Origin: Escarpia spicata
Taxonomy: Eukaryota; Annelida; Polychaeta; Sabellida; Siboglinidae
Reading direction: 5' to 3'
Length of the DNA stretch: 64,000 nt
Assembly (NCBI GenBank): GCA_963995525.1
Contig: OZ023205.1
Location: forward strand, 62,507,933-62,571,932
Positions 23,245 through 34,967 of this stretch are shown one piece after another. The first letter of the stretch is position 1; each line of letters begins with the position of its first letter. Below the pieces are notes generated by a model. It made no database searches. It was not told the origin of the DNA and saw only the letters and a list, made by a program, of their open reading frames with translations. The translations under genes were made by a program, and so were the position numbers.

Positions 23245-24677
23245 CAGGGTTGAACGGTTCTAACCGCCCGATTTTAATCTGGTTAAAACCAGGCTCATTT
23301 TCCCTGAAACGTGGTCAAACCCCGGTCAATACCCGGTCAAACAAAACCTAAGTTAGTGATAATTGTGTGCAATATTTCTGTAATTAATTGTTAATCACTA
23401 TAAAAACAAGGCAAGTGTCAAAATATATGTTCAGCATGAATAAGAAACAAGATATCTTGAAGTATTATTGCTCATTGTACTCCAATCAAGCTCATGCAAA
23501 AAGTAGTCCATAATTTTCAACAATACGTGTAAACATGTCTGAGTGGTAATCAATGTAAAGCATAAAACTAAAGTATTACATGGTCCATGCTCTGTTGTTG
23601 GTCCTGTTTCATTCTTTAGATTAGCCAATTGAATTTGTGTTTTCAAAAGATAGCCTAGCTGTGTTCTCATGATTAATGATTACGGATACATGGAACATTT
23701 CCCCTTACTATATATATATAATTTTTAATTAACTAGTTTTAGCTTTTGTGGCAATATTCTCAGTGACATATTAGTGCGATGTGGTTGATATTTTATTTGA
23801 CGTAAGTGTACTCGTTAAAATCATACAATATTGCATAACAATTTAAATGACGTTGACACTTTCACCACGCCAAGAGGCTAACGCCAATACAATCGCCAGG
23901 TGGCGTGCACATAATGTGTTACATTTGTCGTTGTCACTATTAGGCATACATTTACATCCATTCCCAAATTGTGTGCTATATTAGCACAACAAAAACTTTT
24001 ATATATTCAGATCCAAAATCCAATCGTTTTCATTAACATGACACTGCGAAAATTGACACCAGACAACGTTTTCGAATTTGGCATAGCCAGGCCGTTTCCA
24101 TAACATAGATTTAGGGTCAGGCGCGGACTATGTGAATTATTCAAGAACACGGCCACCTTGTTTTCTGCCAAAATAGTTTCTAGAATATTTGTGCATAAGA
24201 ACATAAAGACCTTTGTAACTGGTGAATACTTTACAATAATTAATAAGTGTTATACACATGCTTTTATTTATTAAATATGTGTGTGTCAATTCAGTTTCAG
24301 TTGTGCAAGAACAAGGACTGCTTCAAAGTAATTGCACGACAATTCAGCATTGATGTTTCATAATCTCCAGCTATGCTTGTTTTAAGCAAGTAGATATTTA
24401 CATTCTATCAAAAGATTAAATTAGTATATGAGCTAAATATAAGCTAAGAGAAGTTTGGTGTATGTTGGGTTAGTGTTAGGCTTTTCAATAGTATTAATAG
24501 GTTTTGGCCGGGTTTTGACCGGTTTTAACCTGGTTTTAACAATAATAATAAGAAGAAGAACACTTATATAGCGCCATAAATCTAGATAAATCCATTCGGA
24601 GGCGCTTAGAATACATCATTATATATATATTTACTAAGCGGTCAAAACAGGTTTTGACCGGCTAGAGTGCAACTCTG
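23245..24677. mobile_element. Non-autonomous hAT element, 1433 bp
   Basis: Bounded by an exact 8-bp direct repeat, ATGTGAAT (23237-23244 and 24678-24685), the size made by hAT transposases. The ends are imperfect inverted repeats: CAGGGTTGAACGGTTCTAACC on the left, and CAGAGTTGCACTCTAGCC when the right end is read inward. Subterminal regions are packed with GGTTTTGACCGG/GGTTTTAACC motifs in both orientations, probable transposase binding sites. The interior is AT-rich and has no transposase. A short SINE-like insert interrupts the right subterminal repeats at about 24541-24640. Confidence 0.92.
24541..24640 (-). mobile_element. SINE/LINE 3'-end fragment nested in the hAT element
   Basis: An AATAATAATAAGAAGAAG run followed by CACTTATATAGCGCC and GGCGCTTAGAATAC. 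Read on minus, it has the GGCGCTATATAA type of 3' end common in invertebrate SINEs and LINEs (compare about 47040-47090). It splits the hAT subterminal repeats. Confidence 0.6.
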
Positions 24678-25013
24678 ATGTGAATGTGTGAAACCAGAGA
24701 GGTTACCATCAACATTCAACAACTTCACCATCAACATTTAATGACCTCATCATGGATATTCAGTGGTTTTATTCAATTTGAAAGTGATATTTTTCAATGG
24801 TTTAACATGACTCGTATATACAAGCATATGATGAAAGTTGTGTATGATAATTAGCATATACTTGTGAATATGACAATGTAAAAAACAGTAATGTCCTTCA
24901 GATGGCGAGAGCTACTCTAACATGTCATTTTAACCACTAATTCAGTTACAAGTGACCTATTACATAAACCATACACCATTTCTTAGAGGAGGATCACAAG
25001 ATTGTTCATGTCA

Positions 25014-25112
25014 CAGTTGAAACCGCGACACAAACAATTAAGGGCCCCATATTCAACTTTACAGTTGAAACCACGACACAAACTATTAAGGGCCCTATAG
25101 TCAACTTTACAG
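25014..25112. repeat. 48-bp tandem duplication, 2 copies
   Basis: CAGTTGAAACCGCGACACAAA... at 25014 recurs at 25062 with a few substitutions, including AAGGGCCCCATA versus AAGGGCCCTATA. Confidence 0.92.
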
Positions 25113-25119
25113 TGAAATA

Positions 25120-27215
25120 ACTTTGCTTGATAACGCACAAACAGCTGTGCCGTCCAGGAAATGATTTATTAAGACACTTCAATAAAAAGCACAACAGCAG
25201 GAATGAAAGCGCAACCACGAAAACGGGACTCAGTGCATTCGTGACAAGATGATCCTCATTTACACAGCATCACTTCAAAGCAAAACTACAATACCTGGTA
25301 AACAGTACTGTTGGCCACTTCATAGTAACGATGTTGCACTAATATCATGTGTCAAAATAGCACAGTGGTTTATGTGCCTGTGTTCTGCATGTACCATCTG
25401 TGGCTGGCGAAATAAATCATGCATTTGGCAAACTTGCAGAATGACTCCGGGTGTCAGAACATTTTTGTACGGCACCGTGCTAAATACTCAATCAATGTGT
25501 ACATTGAGTTAACGTTTCCAGTCATACACAAAAGTTTGGCAGTTCACTTGCAAATGAAAATGTATTTCATGTATCTACTTACAAGTGTGAGAACATATAC
25601 AACTGAAAATGAAAAATGTTTGTGTGAGTCTCAAGTGTATTGTCACATCTGAGTGTGCGTGACTTACAACGATTCTGACACTCACATACACATGGAGAAC
25701 AGTTGGATATTTCCTCTTTGGCAAAGGCAGATTTCTCAGCTGAGCAATTTCAAAGTGGAATAAATGATTGCTAGCACATGCAGTCTTGTAAGAAGAAAGC
25801 CATCAAGGTGTTAGTGACAGGTGCTTCACTAATGACAACAGACCACTTCACAGTCACGCACCACTGTCTTCAATCACCACACATTAATCCGACAAGACCA
25901 CACATGTAACACCAACGCTGCTTTGACTATGCCACGCTAAATGTCAGAATCAAGCATAACATCTAGTACACAACTTCATCAATATTCTCCAGTTCTACAC
26001 TGCGACACCAGGTGTCAATGTTGACGATGAAAAAACACCCCCGTGGAAACATGGCCAATATTTCGACATTGATTTTTCAAAGGAGTTCTTTTTCTACAGT
26101 CATGTTCAAAAGTACTTGACTAAATAATGCATTGTATCACTTCAATGTTTTGATGTGCTGTTTCAAAAATGCAACACTAAAATGTCTACAACACTCAACC
26201 CCTCAGGATTGAAATATACTGATGTTCAAAGAACTCAAACCAACCAGTCATGGAAACAGATATATTGTAAATTCAGTATTCCTAAAATATGTAATCCAAT
26301 ACGAGAACACTATGTACACCATTGCCATTCGCCTTAGAAGATGTCTGACATGACAACTACAAACTGAACTGCTTTCTATTTTAGCCACACCTGAATTTCA
26401 CCATGAACCCAGTCGATATGAAATGTGACACAGAAAAATGAAAACAAACACCACAGATAGTATGAACGCAGATGCAAGAATAACGACAACCATGACTGCC
26501 AACTTTTGGGACAATGCATGCATGTCCACAACGACTTCATCATGGTATTATGTGACAAATTAGACTAGACATCACTGCGAGAGTCCCACTAATTTCCTCG
26601 TTCGGTGTGAATTTAATTTCCTCAGTCCCCATGAGGTTCCTCAATACTTGGCGATGGCTTTCAGCCTCAAGAATGTCACATAAAGCTGCTGAAATGTGGA
26701 CAGGTAAATGATGCAAATTATGTGATATGTGTAAAACACTATTTATTCATTGATCTGTGTTTTACTGACCTTGATATATGGATACATTAGGCAGACATAT
26801 ACATTATGTTGTATTCCCTTGTGAAAATCAACTACTATTGTGTAAAACGAATTTACCACTTACTATAAAAATGTTATTATGTACACCACCATCCATAATG
26901 GCCAATGCTACATACTGCACAATAAATTTCAAAAAAAAAATGAGAATAACAGAATACAAAAAAGGTTTTAAAAGAAGGAAAATTCCTGAGCACTTCATTT
27001 AAAACAATGGACAGCTTCAGGAAAATTGTTCGAGGCTTCAGATATCAGACAATTTAATTGTGAGGCTGCACTAGAACAAAACAAAAACTAACAAAATAAA
27101 TCAGTTAGTAACCCCAAACACCTGTGTATTTTATCATCCTAAAAACTGAAAATGACAAAAAACTGAAGTGTAACATTAGTAATAACTGGATAACTCAACG
27201 ATTGCATTTACTCAC
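25120..27215. other. Non-coding DNA, probably an ERG gene intron
   Basis: This stretch lies 3' of the channel exon on the minus strand. No further channel exon was recognised here, so it is most simply intron. No repeat ends were found. Confidence 0.5.
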
Positions 27216-27446
27216 CATCTTTCTTGTAGTATAACATCTCCACCTGTTTCTCAACCGAGCCATTCAATGCATCCTTGAGGAGGCGAATGGCAAACGCTGT
27301 TGTCAGTGGACCGTGAAGAAAGTCACATGAGCAGGGCTTCTGCATGACTTCTGCCCGAGAGTAGCCACACAGATCGCAGTATCCATCATTGCAGAATATA
27401 ATTGGTTTATTTTCGACCTGCGCATTTGCGATGATGAAGTTTCGTT
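27216..27446 (-). CDS. KCNH: ERG-type (Kv11) potassium channel, PAS-domain exon
   Basis: A single internal exon of a voltage-gated potassium channel of the ether-a-go-go-related (ERG, KCNH2/6/7) subfamily. It is 231 nt, with acceptor TTTGTCTTTGCAG and donor GTGAGT. The 76 full codons give the N-terminal PAS (eag) domain: [20 protein letters not shown], then [20 protein letters not shown], ending [16 protein letters not shown] plus CDFLHGP is diagnostic of ERG rather than EAG or ELK. In human KCNH2 the second coding exon is also 231 nt, and both borders fall in the same codon positions (2 nt of one codon at the start, 1 nt of a Gly codon at the end). The PAS domain packs on the channel's cyclic-nucleotide-like domain and slows closing. 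No other exon was found in the window, so the gene must span large introns. Confidence 0.96.
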
Positions 27447-27596
27447 CTGCAAAGACAAAAACGTAGCACTGAGTCATTGCTTCAATGTTGAAGCCACCGT
27501 GAAAGCATAAAGGTACAGAGTCCAGACTGTTTCAATCATTGTAAAACCTTGTTATGTCATACGGTACAAATTACCTATTGTGTTTTCAATGAACTA

Positions 27597-28208
27597 CAGA
27601 CCTGCCTACCCCAAAAACTTCCTGTCAATAATCCATCTTCCCATTTACACTGATTTTCAGGAATATAGGCATCCTGTCAGTAATTGTTCAGAACCGTGTC
27701 AGACATTGTCACCGGGGGGGTAGGGACGGCAAAACCATTACTTTACACTAGTCATCGACATCGTCTAGACTCTAGTGACTGTATGTCACTGTAACTAGTG
27801 GCTGTAAATGATAGACTAAACTCAATAAATACACTAACTTAGTCTTAGTACAGTCAGTTGGCCTAACACTACAAGTACAACACTTTCTTTTTGGTTGGTG
27901 GTGGCGTCGTTTCGCTGTCAGCCATCATTTCGTGCTGCGTGACTTCATTTTGTTTGATTGCGGAAATGCGAATTTGTCATAACGCTGTTTCCTACTGGTT
28001 AGATTACGACCAGACTCAGTGAATGAAAAACCATGTCTAAACATGCTGCATACATATGTTGCCACCTGTTGAATATAGTGGAAGCTAAATTTGAGTGATT
28101 GGCAAACATGGTGACAGTCTCTAATATGTTCATCCCTCGCCGTAATACCGTAATTTGAGGTGACTTTCCGGAATGATTCCGGACAATCCGGAATGGTAGG
28201 CAGGTCTG
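27597..28208 (-). mobile_element. Small DNA transposon, 612 bp, with short TIRs
   Basis: Terminal inverted repeats of 14 bp (CAGACCTGCCTACC at 27597; GGTAGGCAGGTCTG ending at 28208), flanked by a direct repeat GAACTA (27591-27596 and 28209-28214). The CAG start suggests hAT-like; a 6-bp duplication is short for hAT, so the class is uncertain. On the minus strand, near 27870-27930, an ATG opens a short frame MADSETTPPPTKKK that then stops. It may be a remnant of the 5' end of a transposase gene. Confidence 0.8.
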
Positions 28209-28214
28209 GAACTA

Positions 28215-28400
28215 CAGTCGAACTTCGCTTTACGGTCACCTCAGTAATACCTCGCCTCGCAAATAAGGCACCCTAAGATAGTCCAAAATTATTTCTGTGA
28301 CAGTAAAGTATACCAAATTAGTCTTGCTATTATGGTCACCTTGCCATTCAGGTCACTTTTGCCCAGTCCAGGGGGTGATCTTAATAGCGAGGTTTCACTG
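28215..28400. mobile_element. MITE, 186 bp
   Basis: Imperfect inverted ends: CAGTCGAACTTCGCTTTACGG on the left and, inward from the right, CAGTGAAACCTCGCTATTAAG, each leading into GGTCACC/GATCACC. The left flank is TA, the right flank CA. The style fits a pogo/Tc1-mariner-type MITE. It abuts the neighbouring 612-bp element's target duplication. Its terminus resembles the 33-bp minisatellite at 34548. Confidence 0.75.
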
Positions 28401-28906
28401 CACAATTACTTTAATTTGACTTTTTTACTATACAATGTTTATGAATTGATCACTTATATTTGTCAACAACTGTCAACAATTATTCACACCTGAAAAAAGT
28501 TTATTGTGGTCAGACATTAACAGAATCATGATGGATTTAATATTTGATATCCGTAAAGTAGTTTTCCCTCAGCATGAAAAGCATGACATTTCCACAGAAG
28601 TTTTCAAATTATACGGATAATGATAAATTGATCAGACTTCAGAGTTCATAAATAAGGCCTTTGAATCGGCAGCCGTCGATTAAAAATCCGTCCCCTCGAT
28701 TCAATTCGCCAAAATGTTCAAGTGGCAATCTTTTACTTTCCTACCTAACCATGAAAACGACCACCTACAGCCACCAACCGTCTCCTCACATATCTTACAG
28801 ACATATCCACACACGACGTTACAGAAACAATTCTCTAACATTCCCATAACGATCAAAATTCATAAAACAAACTCAAGTAAAACTCGACATCACCGGCAGC
28901 AACTCA

Positions 28907-29079
28907 GCGGTTACTGTAAAATTAATATTGTGTCGAGGCATCGCGAACACGCGCACACATGTCAAGCTTTATCTGTATACAGGGACTGTACACACAGTAA
29001 TAATAGTGCCAATGTATGGAATTTCTGTGCTCATTTATGTAGCGACGCCTCGACACAATATACATGTTATGGTAACTGC
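28907..29079. mobile_element. MITE with about 36-bp TIRs
   Basis: The left end GCGGTTACTGTAAAATTAAT continues into ATTGTGTCGAGGC. The right end contains GCCTCGACACAATAT and closes GGTAACTGC, so the two ends pair over about 36 bp. No coding capacity. A diverged relative lies 550 bp downstream. Confidence 0.75.
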
Positions 29080-29117
29080 AGAGCTATGGTAATTGCCACT
29101 GGCAACATCGAATTTTA

Positions 29118-29300
29118 CTCTTTTACGCCTTTACTTTTAAAAGATCACCTAATTCAACAATAGTTTGTCAAAACAAAACTTTTACAACTTTATTTTTAAA
29201 AGATCGCCTGATTTAACAATAGTTAGTCAAAACAAAACTTTTACAACTTTATTTTTAAAAGATCCCCTAATTCAACCATTGTTCGTCAAAACTGAACTCT
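29118..29300. repeat. 59-bp tandem repeat, about 3 copies
   Basis: Repeats of AAAACTTTTACAACTTTA followed by TTTTTAAAAGATC and GTCAAAAC, with GTCAAAAC starting at 29167, 29226 and 29285. The first copy is partial. Confidence 0.9.
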
Positions 29301-29489
29301 TATTATACAAACAGTTGCTTTCACTGGCAAAGCCAACGAAAGCCAAGTCTAAACATCAGTGGCATCTCCACCGGCAGTGCAGTTTTCCAAGAGTCAGACA
29401 AGATGCCATTTTTGATAGTTTTGCCGTGTCCTTTGGACTAAATTTTACAGTGTTTGGAAGTTGTCTCGGTTGTAGAACTGGCCAGAGGC

Positions 29490-29633
29490 GATACAAACAT
29501 GCGCACACGTGTAAAGCTTTATCTTCATACAGGAACTCTACGCACACAATAACAATAGCGCCACTGCACAGAATTTCTGTGAAGCTCATTTATGTAGCGA
29601 CGCCTCAACACAATCTAAATTTACGGTAACTGC
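29490..29633. mobile_element. Second, diverged copy of the 28907 MITE
   Basis: It shares CATGCGCACACGTGT, GCTTTATCT, AATTTCTGTG, TCATTTATGTAGCGACGCCT and the right end GGTAACTGC with the copy at 28907, at roughly three-quarters identity by eye. The left inverted repeat is eroded. Confidence 0.65.
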
Positions 29634-29639
29634 AGAGCT

Positions 29640-32600
29640 ATATTATTTAGGCGGGCCAGTTCATTTTTTTGCTAATTTCAGACACTGGACTTTAACAGCA
29701 AAGACATTTGAAGCAAACAACATAACATTTTGTGAATATACAGTTGAGTGCTGATGCATACATAGCCTGGCACAACCAACTGAATTGTCAACAATGAAGG
29801 CTTTCATTCGGAGAAAACACATTACGCAACTCATCCACACAAACAAGTAGCCATCCTGATTGCCATATTGTTCATTTCTGTGTGCAAATGTGATGGCTTT
29901 ACTACATTGTTATGGAACAATTACGCAGTAGACTAAGGGGGGTCATCTCAAAATAATACTACATAAAACTGATGTCAATATCATTTAACCTCATACACCT
30001 GTTTCCGGCAAGAAATGGATTATCCACAAAAATGTCCTCATTCTTGGAGTACACATCACATACCACAAGGGCATGTTGTTATTATTAATAATACAACTAA
30101 TGACATGAGTGATTTATACTAGAATGTCCTGTACTTTACCAATATGAACTGGGTTTGGAAAGTAACAATGCTGGTAACTGGTAACATTGTCTTGATCAAT
30201 CATTGGTTTTTGTTAGTGATCAAAACAAAGATGTTAACCAATATACATATCTGATAAATGTCAGTTTCTATTTGCATTTCTGTAATAATAGTTATCAATG
30301 AAAAAAAGAAATAAAAATGTTGAGGTATGCTAGAGGTGTATGCCAACATGATACACTTGCTCCTCAGGCCCAGATGACAAGTAACTGGCATAGTGTAGAG
30401 CAGACTCGCATCCAAACCTTTCATTAATTAGTTTGGTCAAAGCCATCTCACAAATTACCAATAGGAATCAAGAAATTTACTTCCATCCTTCCTTTCGAAA
30501 CCCGTCTTCATTGATCAATGCCATAATCAACCGAGTTAATGATATATTCACTAAGGTTTTCACTGGCCAGGAACTATGCGGGGGGGGGGGGCAGAATTGC
30601 CTACGAGAAGTCGTCTATCTTCCTGTCATGTTTGTAATCCTTGCTGTGTTACAATCTTAGGCAGATAAGTCATGGAAACACGGGAATGAAGTTGAGAATG
30701 GACATACCCGAAACTGATCAATCAAACAAGATTGTGATTACTTAATCACAAGCATGACCCAATCAATCATTGACGAAATCAATTAAGCGAAACAGCACCA
30801 AAAATAAACACAATTTTTGTAATACATCAAAGCTGCAAAGACCAAATGAGACCAATGTTACTATCAGACTTTGATCTTTTATATAACGCCCCTAAAACAC
30901 CTTAGCAATTTATTCCTGGATCCAGGCATGTTGTTTTTTAACCAAATTTGTCAACATATGTTACCACTGGCAACCTGCCATCATTACATCATACAGGTAC
31001 ATCTAAACAATACACATATGTTATACCTACAAGCTACTACCAAGGTACGTCCTGTACTACGGCCTTTGAGAACTACAGAACATCAGAACTTAAATCAAAC
31101 ATCATGATGGCCACATAATTACAAAGAACATTACCAGATAAGCCTTCCATGTGAAGCCCATAGCCATGACATTAAACATTAGTACCATGTCCAAATAGTG
31201 TTCCAGGCCTGTGTGATGTTATGCTAGCACGTCACACCATCACGTCACGCATTAAGCCTGCTATCTTGTGTGCGCAATTTGGCAGATTCTGTCTGACTGG
31301 AGAACACGAACAACTAGAAGCGCCGGGATTCACTCTACGTCAAGCCTGATAGCTGGAACCTGCGTTTACGATCACTATCATACGAGTGGGTGGAATGTCT
31401 GTGAACAGGTCAACGTGATCCTGTCAGAAATAAGCTACTAACATTTATGAAGTATTAATGTTTTATGTATTTTACGTCCCTCCGGAAAACTACAACTTGT
31501 GTAGAAAATTACAATTGTATGCATGCATGTAATTATATAAGTAGTGATCCTGAATGAACCACTAATGGAAATAATAAATGTGTTCCCTCACTAGTTAATC
31601 TGTATGGTTATTGTAGAAAGATACTGTCAACAATAAACTGTCCCGTTATCTTTTTCCATAGTTTAATGAATGTTATTGTTATTATTATAATATTGGTCGA
31701 TTTTTCTCATGAAAAAAAAAAAATTGTAATCTTATAAATATTTAAAAATAAAACCATATTATATTATTTTAAAATTATAGTCTCATATAATTTAGCCAAA
31801 ACAATCGAGTAATTTGCAGTTCATAACACCTACAGTATATTCATTTTGTTCAAAAATATCTATAAGGGTCCTAGATCTGTTGCAATTACTGACACAAGTG
31901 TTTCTTGACAATACTTCATTAATGATATGATTTATGTTTACAATTATTTGCCAATGTGTACGCATTTCTGACAACCCTCCAACACATAATATTCACAACA
32001 ACCATAACATTTAATGGGTATCATTGCTATGGATATGAAGCGATAAATATGCAGAGCTGTAGAACTGTCTATGTCTGGAGGGGGGGGCTTTTGTCCCAAA
32101 TCTGTATATTATAAAGTGTACCTAAGCTAACATAGTGAACACGTATTTGCATTGGCCAAGACCATAATCAACTGCTAACCATAGCCAATAACTCTGGCAC
32201 TGGGCCTACACTGAGAATGGGGTTGTGCTTGTTTACACAGTCCGTATACACCTAGATTGCAGGAGCTGTTTCAAGACATTGCACATTATATATATATATA
32301 TACAAAGAATGTTTAGGACTCGTGGCAACAACACCTCTATACCTACATGTAATTAGTCAGACTACACCAGGGCAGTATCTACGAGTGGCATGCTCACAAG
32401 CATTCAACCCAGCAAGTGCTAAATCAGAGAATTCCTGAAGTGTGGAAATCGTTTGCGTTCTCCAACGTAGAGATGCAATGTATATAAAGCCCATGACCAG
32501 CCACGCAGGAGGGCATGGTCTGGGCAACAGGCAGCTCAAGTCAACCCACCATGAACCAGTGTGTAGTCTGCCGACACTGGACACATGGTGATGCCCAGGC

Positions 32601-32823
32601 CTTATTCCACAATACAATCTGGTGCACCTGAAGAATCATTAACAATTGGGATTATCTAGCATAGTAGCAATGATGTACGCATGAAATGATGAAAAACATC
32701 CCCCAGACACATCAGGTTTGACCCTTTTCCTAGGTAACTAGCTCCCTTGATGTTACCTACTTCTTACATTCATAATGCCTATACAGTGTATATATATATA
32801 TATATGTATATGGCCCATTAGAC
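29640..32823. other. Non-coding DNA
   Basis: No gene recognised. It contains a run of 12 G's at 30580-30591, a G-rich run near 32079 and a short (TA)n near 32286-32301. Confidence 0.5.
30580..30591 (+). repeat. Homopolymer G12
   Basis: Twelve uninterrupted G's followed by CAGAATTGCC. Similar G runs at 56241 and C10 at 52646 make these tracts likely points of sequencing or assembly error. Confidence 0.9.
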
Positions 32824-33010
32824 CAACAAATCATGGTTTAATAACTCTCGAATCACAAACACATGTCCCTATCTCAATCCTGTATGGATGTGCTTTGGAT
32901 AACCCCAACAAATCATGTTTTAACAACACTGAATCACATGTCTCTTTCTCAATCCTATGGTTTATGTGGTTTGTGCTTCGTGCAAGACCTGCAAATCATG
33001 TTTTAAGTGA
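32824..33010. repeat. Diverged 82-bp tandem repeat, about 2.3 copies
   Basis: CAACAAATCATGGTTTAA, an AATCACA...ACATGTC phrase and CTCAATCCT recur with a period of 82-83 bp. Confidence 0.8.
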
Positions 33011-33217
33011 CTGCTGTCCAAAGCAACAAGCTCCAGATCCATGGTAAGTCGACAAGGACGTCTTTGGCTTATATCTACAGTCCAGCAGTTTGTCATCTAT
33101 TTCACCCACCCATGGGAGATATTTGTCAATTTTGTTTTAATGTAGTGACACTACTAACAATTACACTAGCATGAGATCATTTTGTTCCATTAATTCATTC
33201 TGGATGTTGCTAGATTT

Positions 33218-33425
33218 GGTTTACAGATGGCATGTGGGTCTTATTACACATGGTCTGTTATCGACTCTTGGTTTACAGATGGCATGTGGGTCTTATTACA
33301 CATAGTCTGTTATCGACTCTTGGTTTACAGATGGCATGTGGGTCTTATTACACATGGTCTGTTATCGACTCTTGGTTTACAGATGGCATGTGGGTCTATT
33401 ACACATGGTCTGTTATCGCCTCTTA
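33218..33425. repeat. 52-bp tandem repeat, 4 copies
   Basis: Unit GATGGCATGTGGGTCTTATT plus ACACATGGTCTGTTATCGAC plus TCTTGGTTTACA. The copies are nearly identical, suggesting recent expansion; the last has lost one base. The overlapping plus-strand frames here come from the repeat. Confidence 0.96.
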
Positions 33426-33429
33426 CTGC

Positions 33430-34547
33430 TTCAATTACTTTTATCAGAATTACTCTTACTGGTATTACTATATTATTAATCATAGTATAAATGTTAATGC
33501 CGATACATAAGTACTATCACCATTAATACTGAGTAAGGTATATATAATAATAATAATGTAGCTGCATCTCAATTAACTTTGATCAACTGTCGGAAAATGG
33601 AACACACCATTTGTGTTTCAATTAGAAAAGCTTCCTTAACAATTTAACTTGAATAATTTAAACCATCCTACCAGTTATTTTGTTGCAACAAGACGCAAAC
33701 AAAACTGGAGTGTTTATAAATTTGTAGTTACCTGATATGTCCTAACCAAACAGAATAAATTACAAGTAACGTTTTTAGAATTATTATTATTTTGTGAAGA
33801 AAAGTGGTTATAACAGAATAAATTATTATTATCAATTACATTCATATTATTTACACATATACAATTACCTCAAGACTGCTATGCCCCAACTACTTATAGA
33901 TAACACTTCCATGTCTCATGTTTCTCCCTCCCACCAATCCACTGCCATGCTGATGATATTGATATACTATGGACATTGGGAGACAGCCAAAAACAACTAC
34001 CACAGTACCAGGGTACCCCCACACTCCCGGCTAGATAGTTAATGCACACACATTATGTTTATAGAAATATATTTATTTTTCATTTGGCTGCATACTCTGT
34101 AAATAGTTAACACACATGCACATATATTTCGATCTCGAAAAATATTGACTTTTCATTCGTTTGCTGGTGTGCTACCTGTAATTAAGACGAGATGGTCAGA
34201 TTGAGTAGTGTATATATTCTGGTGAATTTGGAATATTGCCATACACACACACGCACACACACAGAAGGACAAGGTTATTTATAATCTCTGCCAGATATGC
34301 TGATCTTGTGTTAACTGCCATTAGGTCCATCTACTGGACAACCTGGAAATAAACAGTGATGTTTATTGCCATTAGGGCAATTCCTGCTAGGCTAATTCCT
34401 GTTAACACAACTTTTACTTCCCACTAGAGCAACGTTCCAAACATTTTATTACCTGCCCTTCCTAATACAGTAATACTCAGTCTCGATTTTGTTCTTACTT
34501 CGGCTAGTCTCATATTTCATTATTTGAACAATACAGTCCTACAGTGT
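33430..34547. other. AT-rich non-coding DNA
   Basis: Contains a short (AC)n at about 34240-34262. No gene or transposon end recognised. Confidence 0.5.
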
Positions 34548-34967
34548 CACCTCATTTTATGGTCACCCCAGTAATACAGCCACCTCACTTTATGGTCACC
34601 CCACTAATACAGCCACCTCATTTTATGGTCACCCCACTAATACAGCCACCTCACTTTATGGCCACCCTACTAATATAGCCACCTCATTTTATGGTCACCC
34701 CACTAATACAGCCACCTCACTTTATGGTCACCCCACTAATACAGCCACCTCACTTTATGGCCACCCTACTAATATAGCCACCTCATTTTATGGTCACCCC
34801 ACTAATACAGCCACCTCACTTTATGGTCACCCCACTAATACAGCCACCTCACTTTATGGCCACCCTACTAATACAGCCACCTCATTTTATGGTCACCCCA
34901 CTAATACAGCCACATCATTTTATGGTCACCCCACTAATACAGCCACCTCACAATTATGGTCACCCTT
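34548..34967. repeat. 33-bp minisatellite with a 3-unit higher-order period
   Basis: About 12.7 copies of a 33-bp unit, CACCTCACTTTATGGTCACC plus CCACTAATACAGC. Three unit types are visible: A (CATTTTATGGTC), B (CACTTTATGGTC) and C (CACTTTATGGCCACCCTACT). The order includes A-B-C-A-B-C, a 99-bp higher-order repeat. The unit and the sequence leaving the array (CACCCTTAGGACAGT, then GTCCCAAATTAT) resemble the terminus and adjacent interior of the MITE at 28215. Confidence 0.95.

Noticed and set aside
28907..29633. A miniature LTR element (TRIM)
   Set aside because: The repeated ends are themselves inverted-repeat MITEs, with no primer site or purine tract visible.
34548..34967. CRISPR-like regular array
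   Set aside because: 33-bp units are contiguous with no spacers, and the host is a eukaryote; it is a minisatellite.
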